Assembly (NCBI GenBank): GCA_020161265.1
Contig: JAIUOC010000001.1
Coordinates: forward strand, 744,001-808,000
DNA: 64,000 nt
Direction of reading: 5' to 3'
Origin: Chloroflexota bacterium
GTDB lineage: Bacteria; Chloroflexota; Chloroflexia; Chloroflexales; Herpetosiphonaceae
This document shows, piece after piece, positions 16,817-25,249 of the stretch. Position numbers and translations under genes: made by a program. The stretch's first letter is position 1. Every line of letters starts with the position of its first letter. Under the pieces are notes generated by a model that saw nothing but the letters and a program-made list of their open reading frames with translations, searched no databases and was not told the DNA's origin.

Positions 16817-18802
16817 ATGCCCGGAAAACGTTCATCGCTGGTGATCGTTGCAGCCTTGGTGGTCGCATTGTTGAGTAGCTTTGCCGCAGCCACGCTCGTC
16901 ACTCCTACCGCCGCTTCGTCCGATGGTTTTTGGCAAGATGTGAAGGAAAGTCGGATTGCCCAAAAAGGCGCTCGCCAAATTGTGCCAACGATCTATCGCA
17001 CTGTTGCGCTTGATGTCGCTGGATTGGGCCAATATTTGGCCAAAGCGCCGCTAGAGCAAGATCAGTCGGTGGCAAACTCGTTGTATACCCTGCAATTGCC
17101 CATGCCTAATGGCAAATTCGAGCAATTTCGGGTTGTCGAATCGCCGATTATGGAGCCAGAGCTAGCAGCAAAATTCCCCGAAATTCGCACCTACTTAATC
17201 CTTGGGGTGGATACTCCCAATCTGAGCGGGCGCTTGGATCTGACACCCGCAGGCTTTCATGGCTTAATTTTAGGCGATCAAGGCCGGATTTTCATCGATC
17301 CCTACAGCGCTGGCGATACTCAACATTACATCGTTTACGATAGCAAAAATTTTGTGCCCAGCAGCCAAAAATTGGCCGATCGCCAAGTCGAAGATTATGT
17401 AATCGACCTACCATTGACCGACGATGGTTTGGCAGCACCAAAAGCGGTTGGCGATAAATTGCGCACCTACCGTTTGGCCATGGCCGCCACTGGCGAATAC
17501 ACCGCTTATCATGGTGGAACCGTTGCCAAAGGCTTGGCGGCGATCACCACCAGCGTCAATCGGGTTAACGCAGTTTACGAACGCGAAGTTGCGGTACGCA
17601 TGGTATTGGTTGCCAACAACAGCAATATCATTTATACCAACGCCAGCACCGACCCCTACACCAACAACAATGGGGTTACGATGCTCAGCCAAAATCAGAC
17701 CAATGTTCGCAATGTGATTGGCAATGCCAATTATGATATTGGTCACGTGTTCAGCACTGGCGGCGGCGGCGTAGCCTCGTTAGGCTCAGTCTGTTCAACC
17801 AACTACAAAGCCCAAGGTGTCACAGGTTCATCGGCACCAGTTGGCGATCCATTCGATATTGATTATGTGGCCCACGAAATTGGTCATCAATTTGGCGGCA
17901 ACCATACCTTCAATGGTACAACTGGCAGTTGTGGTGGTGGCAATCGCGCTAGCAGCGCCGCCTACGAGCCTGGCAGCGGCTCGACAATTATGGCCTACGC
18001 TGGGATTTGTGGCGCTGAAAACTTACAATCCAATAGCGATCCGTATTTCCATTCCAAGAGCTTGAACGAAATTACGACCTTCATCACGACTGGCGGCGGC
18101 TCAAGCTGTGGCACAGCAACCAACACTGGCAACACCGCTCCGGTGGCTAATGCTGGAGCCGATTACACGATTCCACGCAGCACGCCATTCGAATTAACCG
18201 GCACTGGCAGCGATGCCAACGGTGATAGCCTGACCTACAACTGGGAGCAATATAACTTGGGCACGGCCTCACCACCCAACACCGACAACGGCTCACGCCC
18301 AATCTTCCGTAGCTTCAACCCAAGCACCAATCCTAAGCGCTCGTTCCCCAAATTGAGCGATATTTTGAATAATACCGCGACAATTGGTGAATCGTTGCCA
18401 ACCACCAGCCGCACCATGGTTTTCCGGCTGATTGTGCGCGATAATCGGGCAGGCGGCGGCAGCTATGCCATTGATAGCGCCAATGTGACAGTTAGCAGCG
18501 CGGCTGGGCCATTCGCCGTAACCTCGCCGAATACCGCCGTCACTTGGACTCGCAACAGCAGCCGTACCATCACTTGGAACGTTGCCAGCACCACCGCTGC
18601 CCCAGTTAGCTGCGCCAATGTTGAAATTTTATTCTCAAGCAATGGTGGCAGCAGCTTCAGCAGCTTGGTTAGCTCAACTCCCAACGATGGCAGCCAAGCC
18701 GTTACCATGCCCAACACTGCAACCACCCAAGCACGGATCAAAGTGCGTTGTGCCAACAATGTATTTTTTGATCTTTCAAATGTAAACTTTACGGTGAATT
18801 AG
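16817..18802 (+). CDS. secreted reprolysin-like zinc metallopeptidase with PKD/Ig-like C-terminus
   Basis: 661 aa. The start at 16817 has AGGAGG 8 nt upstream; an earlier ATG lacks one. Residues 1-33 are a signal peptide. A propeptide-like region precedes the catalytic domain, with zinc site HEIGHQFGGNH (His353, His357, His363) and a later IMAYAGICG Met-turn, typical of M12B/reprolysin-like bacterial enzymes. From about residue 440 there is a PKD-like domain (VANAGADYTIPR) and another beta-sandwich with a Thr/Ser-rich end. Probably degrades extracellular protein, fitting a predatory or saprophytic life. A -10 TATAAT lies at 16775-16780 and a terminator at 18834-18884. Confidence 0.9.
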   Translation: MPGKRSSLVIVAALVVALLSSFAAATLVTPTAASSDGFWQDVKESRIAQKGARQIVPTIYRTVALDVAGLGQYLAKAPLEQDQSVANSLYTLQLPMPNGKFEQFRVVESPIMEPELAAKFPEIRTYLILGVDTPNLSGRLDLTPAGFHGLILGDQGRIFIDPYSAGDTQHYIVYDSKNFVPSSQKLADRQVEDYVIDLPLTDDGLAAPKAVGDKLRTYRLAMAATGEYTAYHGGTVAKGLAAITTSVNRVNAVYEREVAVRMVLVANNSNIIYTNASTDPYTNNNGVTMLSQNQTNVRNVIGNANYDIGHVFSTGGGGVASLGSVCSTNYKAQGVTGSSAPVGDPFDIDYVAHEIGHQFGGNHTFNGTTGSCGGGNRASSAAYEPGSGSTIMAYAGICGAENLQSNSDPYFHSKSLNEITTFITTGGGSSCGTATNTGNTAPVANAGADYTIPRSTPFELTGTGSDANGDSLTYNWEQYNLGTASPPNTDNGSRPIFRSFNPSTNPKRSFPKLSDILNNTATIGESLPTTSRTMVFRLIVRDNRAGGGSYAIDSANVTVSSAAGPFAVTSPNTAVTWTRNSSRTITWNVASTTAAPVSCANVEILFSSNGGSSFSSLVSSTPNDGSQAVTMPNTATTQARIKVRCANNVFFDLSNVNFTVN

Positions 18803-18833
18803 CGCCATCGTTTCGTTTCAAGAGCTAAACATC

Positions 18834-18884
18834 TTCCCTCACCCGGTTCCTGCTTCGGTAGGCCAAGGCGTGAGGGAACTTTTT
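18834..18884 (+). terminator. terminator of the metallopeptidase gene
   Basis: TTCCCTCAC (18834-18842) pairs with GTGAGGGAA (18870-18878), followed by CTTTTT. The 27-nt loop contains a further short stem. Confidence 0.8.
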
Positions 18885-18909
18885 AATCTAAAATCTTTGA
18901 ATCTACATG

Positions 18910-18937
18910 TTGTAAAACAGCAAATATGTTCTATAAT
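18910..18937 (+). promoter_or_regulatory. promoter of VOC gene
   Basis: TTGTAA (18910-18915), 16-bp spacer, TATAAT (18932-18937), 27 bp before the VOC gene's ATG. Confidence 0.55.
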
Positions 18938-18964
18938 TTCAGCATTAGTTTTACGGAGGAGCGA

Positions 18965-19366
18965 ATGCAACAACCTACGGATTGGACAGACGGCGCAATC
19001 AGCGCGATCACGCTATTTGTGCCCGATAACCTGATGCAATCAACATGCCAGTTTTACCAACAAGTATTTGGCTTGCCAAGCGTGTTTAGCGATGAACAAT
19101 CGATGGTCTTTCAATTTGGCACAACATTAATCAATCTGCTCACCGAGAGCGCCGCCGTTGAATTACTAGCACCTATGGCTGTGCCCAACGTCGATTCACG
19201 GGCCTTATATACACTCACGGTTGCCAATACCGATCAAATTTATGCTGAGCTACGTAGCCGTGGCGTAGAATTTCTGAATGGGCCAATTGATCGATCTTGG
19301 GGAGTGCGCACTGCCAGCTTTGCCGACCCGGCTGGCCACCTCTGGGAAATTGCCCAACCGTTGTAA
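18965..19366 (+). CDS. VOC-family protein
   Basis: 133 aa from the ATG with GGAGGAG 4 nt upstream; a longer reading from 18926 starts within the promoter. Two VOC half-modules: ISAITLFVPDNLMQSTCQFY with QQVFGLP, and LYTLTVANTDQIYAELRSRG ending FADPAGHLWEIAQPL, whose final Glu and HLWE pattern are typical of metal-binding VOC enzymes. Related to glyoxalase and fosfomycin/bleomycin resistance proteins; substrate unknown. Monocistronic, with its own promoter and terminator. Confidence 0.87.
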   Translation: MQQPTDWTDGAISAITLFVPDNLMQSTCQFYQQVFGLPSVFSDEQSMVFQFGTTLINLLTESAAVELLAPMAVPNVDSRALYTLTVANTDQIYAELRSRGVEFLNGPIDRSWGVRTASFADPAGHLWEIAQPL

Positions 19367-19372
19367 ACGCCA

Positions 19373-19410
19373 AAAGCAACCAGTTACAGTATTAGCTGGT
19401 TGCTTTATTA
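19373..19410. terminator. bidirectional terminator between converging genes
   Basis: AAAGCAACCAG (19373-19383) / CTGGTTGCTTT (19396-19406), 11 bp, with TTTATTATT on the plus strand and TTTTGG on the minus strand. Serves the VOC gene and the leftward TPR lipoprotein. Confidence 0.75.
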
Positions 19411-19435
19411 TTAGCCGCATTTGAATTAAATTATG

Positions 19436-21016
19436 TTATGGGCATATTTTTACAACTGTATTTGGATCAATTGCATTTACAATTGCTAATTCATCTGGTA
19501 ATTTCTTTTGCAGCTCGATAACCTCTGGATCACTATTTTTGCTGTTGGCTAATAATTCAAAATATTTTAACGCTTGAGGTTTATCGTTGAGCATTGCATA
19601 AGCACGGCTTAAGTAAAAGTAATTTGCCTCGTATTTAGGATTCACCTTCAGCGACTGGTTCAAGGCATTAATCGCTGAGCATAGATCAATTGCTTGATCA
19701 AGCAAATGCATCCCGGTATTCTTCCAAGCAGACGCATCCTCAGGTTTTAGCTCATTTGATTTAATTGAGTGTTCAACTGCACAGTTAATAATATGATCAG
19801 GTTGATCCTTAAGATCATAGAGGTAGGTATAGGCTGCTGAAAGGTTATAGTGGCCTGCAAAATTGTTTGGATTAAGCGCTACAGAATGTTGTAAATCAAC
19901 AATTGATAAATTTAAATATTCTTCAGTTTTGGTCCCGTGATAGAGTTTAAGATACGAACGCCCACGCATCGCAAAAGCATCATCAAAACCGTTGGTATCG
20001 TCAATTGCTTGAGTAAAAAGGTTAATCGCAACTTCCCAATCTTTTGTACCCATCGCTGTAACACCTTGATTAAACAATGTCTGAGCATTTGCTGAAGCTG
20101 CTTGAGCACCACCAATAATCGTCATTGTCGAAGGAGTTGTACAACTCTCCAGATTAATTTGCATCAGCCAATTATTACATTCCTGTTTCTGCTCAGGCGT
20201 GACTTTAGGATGCCGAATGCATGCAGCAAAATCGACCCTAGCAGCCTCAAGCTGTAGGCGGCTAACTTCAACCACCCCACGATTAAAGTAGACATTTGGC
20301 TGATATGGAGGATTTAACTCAATCGCCTTGGTCAAATCAGCGTAGGCCGCATCAAGATCCTTAACGCAATCACGATAGGCCAAGCCGCGTTGATAATAAA
20401 TATCTGCCAATTCTTGCTTTAGATCAGCAGCTCGATCAAAATCGGCAATTGAATCAGCACATTTGAGCACCTTTGGATTCGCATAAAGCATACCCCGATT
20501 ATAATAGCCCTCGTATTTAGCTTGGTTAATCTTGATATACTCGGTGCAGGCTTGGATAGCCCCAGCATAATCGTCATTTATAGCCTTACCGTTGCAACTA
20601 GTCGATACATCAATGGTAGGAGTAGCAGCGATTGGCGTGTTTTCAGGGGTGGGGGTTGGCTGCGGAGCTTGAATTGGCTCAAGTTTGATTTGTTTTGGCA
20701 AACTTTCAACATTAATGTTAATTTGATTGGCATATGAAGCATAACCTGTTTTTTCGATACTGAGTCGCCCAAGCTGATTGATATATTCGTCTTTAATGGT
20801 AATTATGGCAAACCCATTATTGCCCGTATATTCTTCAAGAGGAGAATGATTAGGTAGAATAATCGTCACTTTGGCTTGGATGATTGGTTTGTTCGTTAGA
20901 CTATCAGTCACCTCAACTTGATAATTAGGTTTCTGTCCCTCACAAGCCGCCATGAGCATCATAAGCATACAAAAGCCGACGACAACTCCCAGCCATCTGA
21001 GATAGCGCTTGAGCAT
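19436..21016 (-). CDS. TPR lipoprotein with carboxypeptidase-regulatory-like domain
   Basis: 526 aa from the ATG at 21016 (AAAGGA upstream; an in-frame TTG 21 nt earlier is possible). Lipobox LMAAC with Cys25. Residues about 30-105 are a small beta domain (NYQVEVTDSLTNKPIIQAKV, GRLSIEKTGYASYA) of the carboxypeptidase-regulatory-like kind, also present in the divergent gene at 21294. After a Pro/Thr linker come two sets of TPR repeats (about 140-280 and 310-500; YYQRGLAYRD, GHYNLSAAYTYLY). Likely anchored outside the membrane, binding partner proteins. Function unknown. Confidence 0.82.
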   Translation of the reverse strand: MLKRYLRWLGVVVGFCMLMMLMAACEGQKPNYQVEVTDSLTNKPIIQAKVTIILPNHSPLEEYTGNNGFAIITIKDEYINQLGRLSIEKTGYASYANQININVESLPKQIKLEPIQAPQPTPTPENTPIAATPTIDVSTSCNGKAINDDYAGAIQACTEYIKINQAKYEGYYNRGMLYANPKVLKCADSIADFDRAADLKQELADIYYQRGLAYRDCVKDLDAAYADLTKAIELNPPYQPNVYFNRGVVEVSRLQLEAARVDFAACIRHPKVTPEQKQECNNWLMQINLESCTTPSTMTIIGGAQAASANAQTLFNQGVTAMGTKDWEVAINLFTQAIDDTNGFDDAFAMRGRSYLKLYHGTKTEEYLNLSIVDLQHSVALNPNNFAGHYNLSAAYTYLYDLKDQPDHIINCAVEHSIKSNELKPEDASAWKNTGMHLLDQAIDLCSAINALNQSLKVNPKYEANYFYLSRAYAMLNDKPQALKYFELLANSKNSDPEVIELQKKLPDELAIVNAIDPNTVVKICP

Positions 21017-21293
21017 AGCTGCTGATTCCTTTCTCAATCCAGGCTTAACCTACCAACGTAACCTGCACCGTCATAGGGAAAAGCCCAGCATGAACTGCTA
21101 ATAAACGTTAGGAAAAGGAACAAGCAGCAAGATTTTCTTACAATTACGACCACATATGTACAAAATCCCCCTTTCGCCAAGCTACCCAATAGTGTATGAT
21201 AGGGCAAATTCATCGCACAGCATAGCAGCGAAAGCTTTAGGTCACTTTTTATTACGTCAATCAAACTAGTAGTTACGGTTAGGGGATTGGTTT

Positions 21294-22295
21294 ATGACTA
21301 ATTACGAGTATCTTGATATTAACACGCTTGAACAGCTATTGGTACAAAACCAGAACATGTTACAAATTATAGAAGTCCAGTTGGCGGAACATGGTATATC
21401 CAAGCCAGTCTATTTAGTCAACCAACGCAATACAACCAATGATGTAATAGCGGCAATTCAGGTAGCAATTAATCAACACAAAAATCAAGCGACTCAGCAG
21501 CCAAGCCAACAACAAACAGGATCTTCGTCAAATATGAGTGAACGTGCAACCATGATACAGCCTAAAACTGAGTTATCCGAACCAAAAGCAATTATCAAAG
21601 GAGCATGGATCGGAGCGGCGGCAGTGATTATTGCTGCAATCATTGGCATCTTGAAGTTTATGCCAAATGATACATTTAATTATCAAGTAGAAGTGCTCGA
21701 CAATACAACCAATAAGCCAATGAGCCAAGCCAAAGTTAGCATAACCTTGCCAAACCTCGCGCCACTCGAAGCTTTTAGCGATAATAATGGTTTTGCACGT
21801 ATCTCAATCAGCGATGAGTATAACCAGCAAGCAGGGCGGCTGAGTATTGAAAAGGCTGGCTATGATTCAGCAATGTTTAATGTCGATATTCAAGCGGATC
21901 GCTTGCCAAAGCAAATCAAGCTTACCTCAAATCAATCAAATCTCCCTCAGGCTACCGCGACCACAGCGGCGGCAGCAGCGCCCACAGAACCACCAACAGT
22001 AGAAGGAGCTACAGCATCATTATTAATCGGCTGTTGGAACAACGACAAAAAACCACGCGATATCACAAATATCAATATTCGCGAGAGTAGTAGTGGCATT
22101 AAAATTGGGTTCAAAACCAATTGCGCCGATAGTGCAATTACTGATGAGCAAGATGCAGTTATTTCTGCTGAGAATGAAATAAGGCTGATCAAAGCTGATG
22201 AAACTTGGGTCTTTAGCCTCAGGCCAGAGGGAACTCTGCGGCTCGCAATCGAAGGCCAAACAGGCTTCGAGGAATTAACATTTTACAAGAAATAA
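21294..22295 (+). CDS. membrane-anchored protein with helical N-domain and carboxypeptidase-regulatory-like domain
   Basis: 333 aa. Residues 1-65 form two or three helices (LEQLLVQNQNMLQIIEVQLA, then HGISKPVYLVNQ) resembling the short helical modules at the start of many Chloroflexota and cyanobacterial effector-type proteins. A single membrane helix follows (about 104-124, WIGAAAVIIAAIIGILKFM). Then comes the beta domain NYQVEVLDNTTNKPMSQAKV...GRLSIEKAGYDS, nearly the same as in the divergent lipoprotein. A Thr/Ala/Pro linker leads to an unrecognised C-domain (LLIGCWNNDKKPRDITN). AGGGGATT precedes the ATG. Confidence 0.72.
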   Translation: MTNYEYLDINTLEQLLVQNQNMLQIIEVQLAEHGISKPVYLVNQRNTTNDVIAAIQVAINQHKNQATQQPSQQQTGSSSNMSERATMIQPKTELSEPKAIIKGAWIGAAAVIIAAIIGILKFMPNDTFNYQVEVLDNTTNKPMSQAKVSITLPNLAPLEAFSDNNGFARISISDEYNQQAGRLSIEKAGYDSAMFNVDIQADRLPKQIKLTSNQSNLPQATATTAAAAAPTEPPTVEGATASLLIGCWNNDKKPRDITNINIRESSSGIKIGFKTNCADSAITDEQDAVISAENEIRLIKADETWVFSLRPEGTLRLAIEGQTGFEELTFYKK

Positions 22296-22382
22296 CCGCT
22301 CAATTTGCTTCGGTAGCTAAAATCTAAAAGGACAATCTATGCTTTAATAGGAGGTGCATAATTAAACACAACGAGGAGTTTT

Positions 22383-23066
22383 ATGCCAATCGGATACCAT
22401 GCTGGACGCGCTATCGAGCTGACTCCATCAATTTTATCGGCTAATTTTGCCAAGCTTGGAGCCGATGTTCAAGCTGCCGATCAAGTAGGTTGTAGCTGGA
22501 TTCAGGTCGATGTGATGGATGGTCATTTTGTGCCCAACCTAACGTTTGGTCCACCCGTGATTCAGGCAATTCGGCCTTATTTCAAAGGCACATTGGATGT
22601 TCACTTGATGGTCAGCAATCCCGATACCCTGCTTGAAGCATATGCCAAAGCTGGAGCTAACCATATCACGGTGCATCAAGAGGCGAGTGTACATCTGCAT
22701 CGCACAATTCAGCGTATCCATGAGCTTGGTTGTACTGCTGGCGTGGCGCTTAATCCAGCAACACCTGTCAGCAGTCTCGAAGATATCATTCACGATCTGG
22801 ATTTAGTGCTGATTATGTCGGTCAACCCTGGGTTTGGCGGTCAGAGCTTTATCGAACGCAGCTTGGCCAAAATCGCCGCCGTGCGAAGTTTGCTTGATCA
22901 GCGTCACCATGAAGCGGTAATTCAGGTTGATGGGGGGGTTAAACCTAGCAATATCGCCAGCATCGTACAGGCAGGCGCGACTAACCTAATTGCAGGCTCG
23001 GCTTTTTACTCACCAACTATCACCCCCCACCAAGCGTGGGATGCCTTTGTCGCCGCTTTGGCATGA
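22383..23066 (+). CDS. rpe: ribulose-phosphate 3-epimerase
   Basis: 227 aa TIM barrel of normal length. It interconverts ribulose-5-phosphate and xylulose-5-phosphate in the pentose phosphate pathway. Motifs: LTPSILSANFAKLGADV, VDVMDGHFVPNLTFGP with Asp43, DVHLMVSNP with His74, SVNPGFGGQSF, and VDGGV with Asp183; the two Asp are the catalytic pair. The residue two before Asp43 is Gln41 where most family members have a metal-binding His. GAGGAG lies 5 nt before the ATG. Monocistronic, ending before the sRNA-like unit and terminator at 23102-23186. Confidence 0.95.
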   Translation: MPIGYHAGRAIELTPSILSANFAKLGADVQAADQVGCSWIQVDVMDGHFVPNLTFGPPVIQAIRPYFKGTLDVHLMVSNPDTLLEAYAKAGANHITVHQEASVHLHRTIQRIHELGCTAGVALNPATPVSSLEDIIHDLDLVLIMSVNPGFGGQSFIERSLAKIAAVRSLLDQRHHEAVIQVDGGVKPSNIASIVQAGATNLIAGSAFYSPTITPHQAWDAFVAALA

Positions 23067-23101
23067 CTTAAGTCACCCACGAAATCACCCATGATAGGGA
23101 A

Positions 23102-23186
23102 TGTCAATCTAGGAGTAATGGCCTATACTCGTTGGCATCTCCTTCTCCTCTCTTCTCTCGCTAGAGCCCCGCAACTGCGGGGTTTT
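23102..23186 (+). ncRNA. candidate small RNA A (own promoter, pyrimidine tract, terminator)
   Basis: TGTCAA (23102-23107), 16-bp spacer, TATACT (23124-23129), then a pyrimidine-only tract from 23138 to 23159 (starts TCTCCTTCTCCTCTCTTCTC), a small CTCT/AGAG stem and the terminator CCCCGC/GCGGGG with TTTT ending at 23186. The predicted transcript is about 50 nt. Same architecture and same CCTTCTCCTCTC core as the leftward unit at 12199-12293. The CU-rich single strand could pair with ribosome sites such as GGAGAAGG. The RNA is inferred, not proven. Confidence 0.45.
23167..23186 (+). terminator. terminator after rpe / sRNA A
   Basis: CCCCGC (23167-23172), loop AACT, GCGGGG (23177-23182), TTTT. 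Classic intrinsic terminator. Confidence 0.88.
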
Positions 23187-23216
23187 GGCGTTAATTGGGT
23201 TGTTTAAATGCGGTGC

Positions 23217-23254
23217 TGGCAGGTTGGTAAAGTCCCACGTTTACCAACCTGCCA
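23217..23254. repeat. 15-bp perfect inverted repeat
   Basis: TGGCAGGTTGGTAAA (23217-23231), 8-nt loop, TTTACCAACCTGCCA (23240-23254). No T-run follows, so it may be a recombination or protein-binding site or a processed hairpin rather than a terminator. It lies in the long gap (23067-23606) between rpe and the SDR gene. Confidence 0.6.
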
Positions 23255-23377
23255 ACTGCCCTGATGCTTCCAAACCACAGGAGCGCCGCAATGAGAGTGT
23301 GTAGGCTTAATATAGCAAGCAGCAGTTCCAAGAGTCGTTCCAAGCAGGTAGCATTCTGGTTCCAAGTTAACTATTGA

Positions 23378-23540
23378 TCAACAAAGAGCACGAAGATTAG
23401 GTTTTTAGCCACGAATTGCACGAATTGCCCGAATGATTTAATGTCATCTTATGTTCTATGCTCTATGCTCTATGTTCTGATCCCCAACCCCAATAACCGA
23501 TCCCCTGTTCTTATGTTCTATGTTCTATGTTCTTACTTCA
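23378..23540. repeat. intergenic 9-mer and heptamer repeat cluster
   Basis: CACGAATTG, CACGAATTG and CCCGAATGA (23410-23436) are followed by heptamers TATGTTC/TATGCTC x4 (23450-23477) and TATGTTC x3 (23512-23532). TATGTTC is the reverse complement, in shifted phase, of the CATAGAA heptamer at 5152-5179. Confidence 0.7.
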
Positions 23541-23606
23541 TCCCTTTGACTTTTGCCTGCTGATTTTTGATAATAGCACTACACCTAGCATGTCAAGGAG
23601 GACAGG

Positions 23607-24350
23607 ATGCTGCACGGGAAAGTTGCGATTGTTACCGGCGGGGCGATTGGAATTGGGGCGGCGACGGCTCATTTGTTAGCCAAACAAGGCGCAACGGTGA
23701 TCATCGGCGATATTAATGAGCAAGCTGGATTAGCAACGGTTGAACAGATTCACAGCAATGCAGGCCAAGCTTATTTTCGCCATTGTGATGTTAGCCATGA
23801 AACTGATATCCAAGCCTTGGTGCAATTTGCCCTCGACCATGGCGGCTTAGATATTATGATCAACAATGCTGGCATTGGCGGACAGCCTGCGCCTTTGCAC
23901 TTAACCGAGAATCACAATTGGCAACGTGTGTTAGAAATCGACTTAACGGGTGTATTTTGGGGTCAAAAATATGCTAGCCAAGCCATGCTGGCAGGTGGCA
24001 AAGGCGGCGCGATTGTCAATGTTGCCTCGATCGCTGGGGTGGCTGGCTCGCCCAACCTTGGGCCATATGGCGTGGCCAAAGCAGGCGTAATCCAAATGAG
24101 CAAAACTGGTGCCATTGAATTGGCTCCTGCTGGTATTCGGATCAATGCAGTTTGCCCAGGCTGGACGGAAACTGCCATTTTGGATGGCTTCGAGCCAAGT
24201 ATTCAAGAACGGCTGATTCGCTCGATTCCACTCAAGCGAATGGGCACGCCCCACGAAATCGCCGAATTAATCGTCTTTCTGGCCTCACCAGCGGCTAGCT
24301 TTATCACTGGAGCTGAGTATATTATTGATGGTGGGATTACCAGCATGTAG
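23607..24350 (+). CDS. SDR-family NAD(P)-dependent oxidoreductase
   Basis: 247 aa, the classical short-chain dehydrogenase length. Cofactor motif TGGAIGIG (residues 10-17), Asp35 near GDIN suggesting NAD preference, NNAG (86-89), catalytic Ser141, Tyr154 and Lys158 (PYGVAKAG), and PGWTET after the active site. Oxidises or reduces an alcohol/ketone pair; substrate not known. AAGGAGGA precedes the ATG. Followed closely by a hydrolase and an acetyltransferase on the same strand, a likely three-gene operon. Confidence 0.93.
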   Translation: MLHGKVAIVTGGAIGIGAATAHLLAKQGATVIIGDINEQAGLATVEQIHSNAGQAYFRHCDVSHETDIQALVQFALDHGGLDIMINNAGIGGQPAPLHLTENHNWQRVLEIDLTGVFWGQKYASQAMLAGGKGGAIVNVASIAGVAGSPNLGPYGVAKAGVIQMSKTGAIELAPAGIRINAVCPGWTETAILDGFEPSIQERLIRSIPLKRMGTPHEIAELIVFLASPAASFITGAEYIIDGGITSM

Positions 24351-24376
24351 CTCAATTTGTGGAGAAAGAGGCTTGT

Positions 24377-25249
24377 GTGATTGAATATACGATTGAACAT
24401 CAGCTGGATAATGGCATCGAACGGATTATCTATACTCCGCAAGAACAGCGTTTCCAAACTCCAATTTTAATGGGCCATGGTATGTGGCATGGGGCATGGT
24501 GTTGGCAACCATGGCAAGCATTGCTGGCCGAATGGGGTTGGCAAAGCATCGCCTTCAGCCAACCAGGTCATGGTCAGTCACCGGCTCAGCACGCCAATCG
24601 CTGGAATACATTGGGTTATTATTATCGCACGCTCAAAGCCGAAATCGAGCGTTTGCCCACCAAGCCAATCTACATGGGCCATAGTATGGGTGGCGCTTTG
24701 GGCCAGTGGCATCTTGCCAAAGGCGGCGATGATTTACCCGCAATGGTGTTGGTAGCCCCTTGGCTGAGCCATAGCATGCGCCCAGTTTTTGCCCACGCGC
24801 AGAAACTCGACCCTTGGGGCACGCTTTTGTGCTGGCTTTCGCTCTCAGCAACGCCCACGGTTCGCACACCCAAACGCGCAGCCTTTTGGTTTCTCAGCGA
24901 CGATTCCATCATCAAGCCCAAGCAATTGCATAGCCAGCTTGCGCCCGAATCAGCATTGGTGTTGTTGCAATATCGCTGGCCCTTGTGGCGACCAGCCAAA
25001 CAAATCAAAACACCGTTGTTATGGCTCGCCGCCGAGCAGGATCGTTGCATTCCCGAACAATACTCGCGGCCTTCAGCTGCTCATTACAATGCCGAATATT
25101 GGGTCATTCCCAAGGCCAACCATGATTTGATGTTCGAGGCATCGTATCGCGAAACCGCCGAATTGATTCATAATTGGTTACAATCTGTCGTCACAGGAAC
25201 CCAGCATGATCAGCATTCAACTCTACAATTTCAATCAAGCGCAAGCTAA
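24377..25249 (+). CDS. alpha/beta hydrolase
   Basis: 290 aa from the GTG at 24377, with AGAGG 5 nt upstream; a GTG 18 nt earlier is the alternative. Oxyanion region HGMWHGAWCW, nucleophile elbow GHSMGG with Ser103, acid Asp222 (AEQDRCIP) and His249 (ANHDLMFE) form the triad. Resembles small esterase or lysophospholipase-like hydrolases. It begins 26 bp after the SDR gene and its 3' end overlaps the GNAT gene by 44 bp, so the three are probably co-transcribed. Substrate unknown. Confidence 0.85.
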   Translation: MIEYTIEHQLDNGIERIIYTPQEQRFQTPILMGHGMWHGAWCWQPWQALLAEWGWQSIAFSQPGHGQSPAQHANRWNTLGYYYRTLKAEIERLPTKPIYMGHSMGGALGQWHLAKGGDDLPAMVLVAPWLSHSMRPVFAHAQKLDPWGTLLCWLSLSATPTVRTPKRAAFWFLSDDSIIKPKQLHSQLAPESALVLLQYRWPLWRPAKQIKTPLLWLAAEQDRCIPEQYSRPSAAHYNAEYWVIPKANHDLMFEASYRETAELIHNWLQSVVTGTQHDQHSTLQFQSSAS

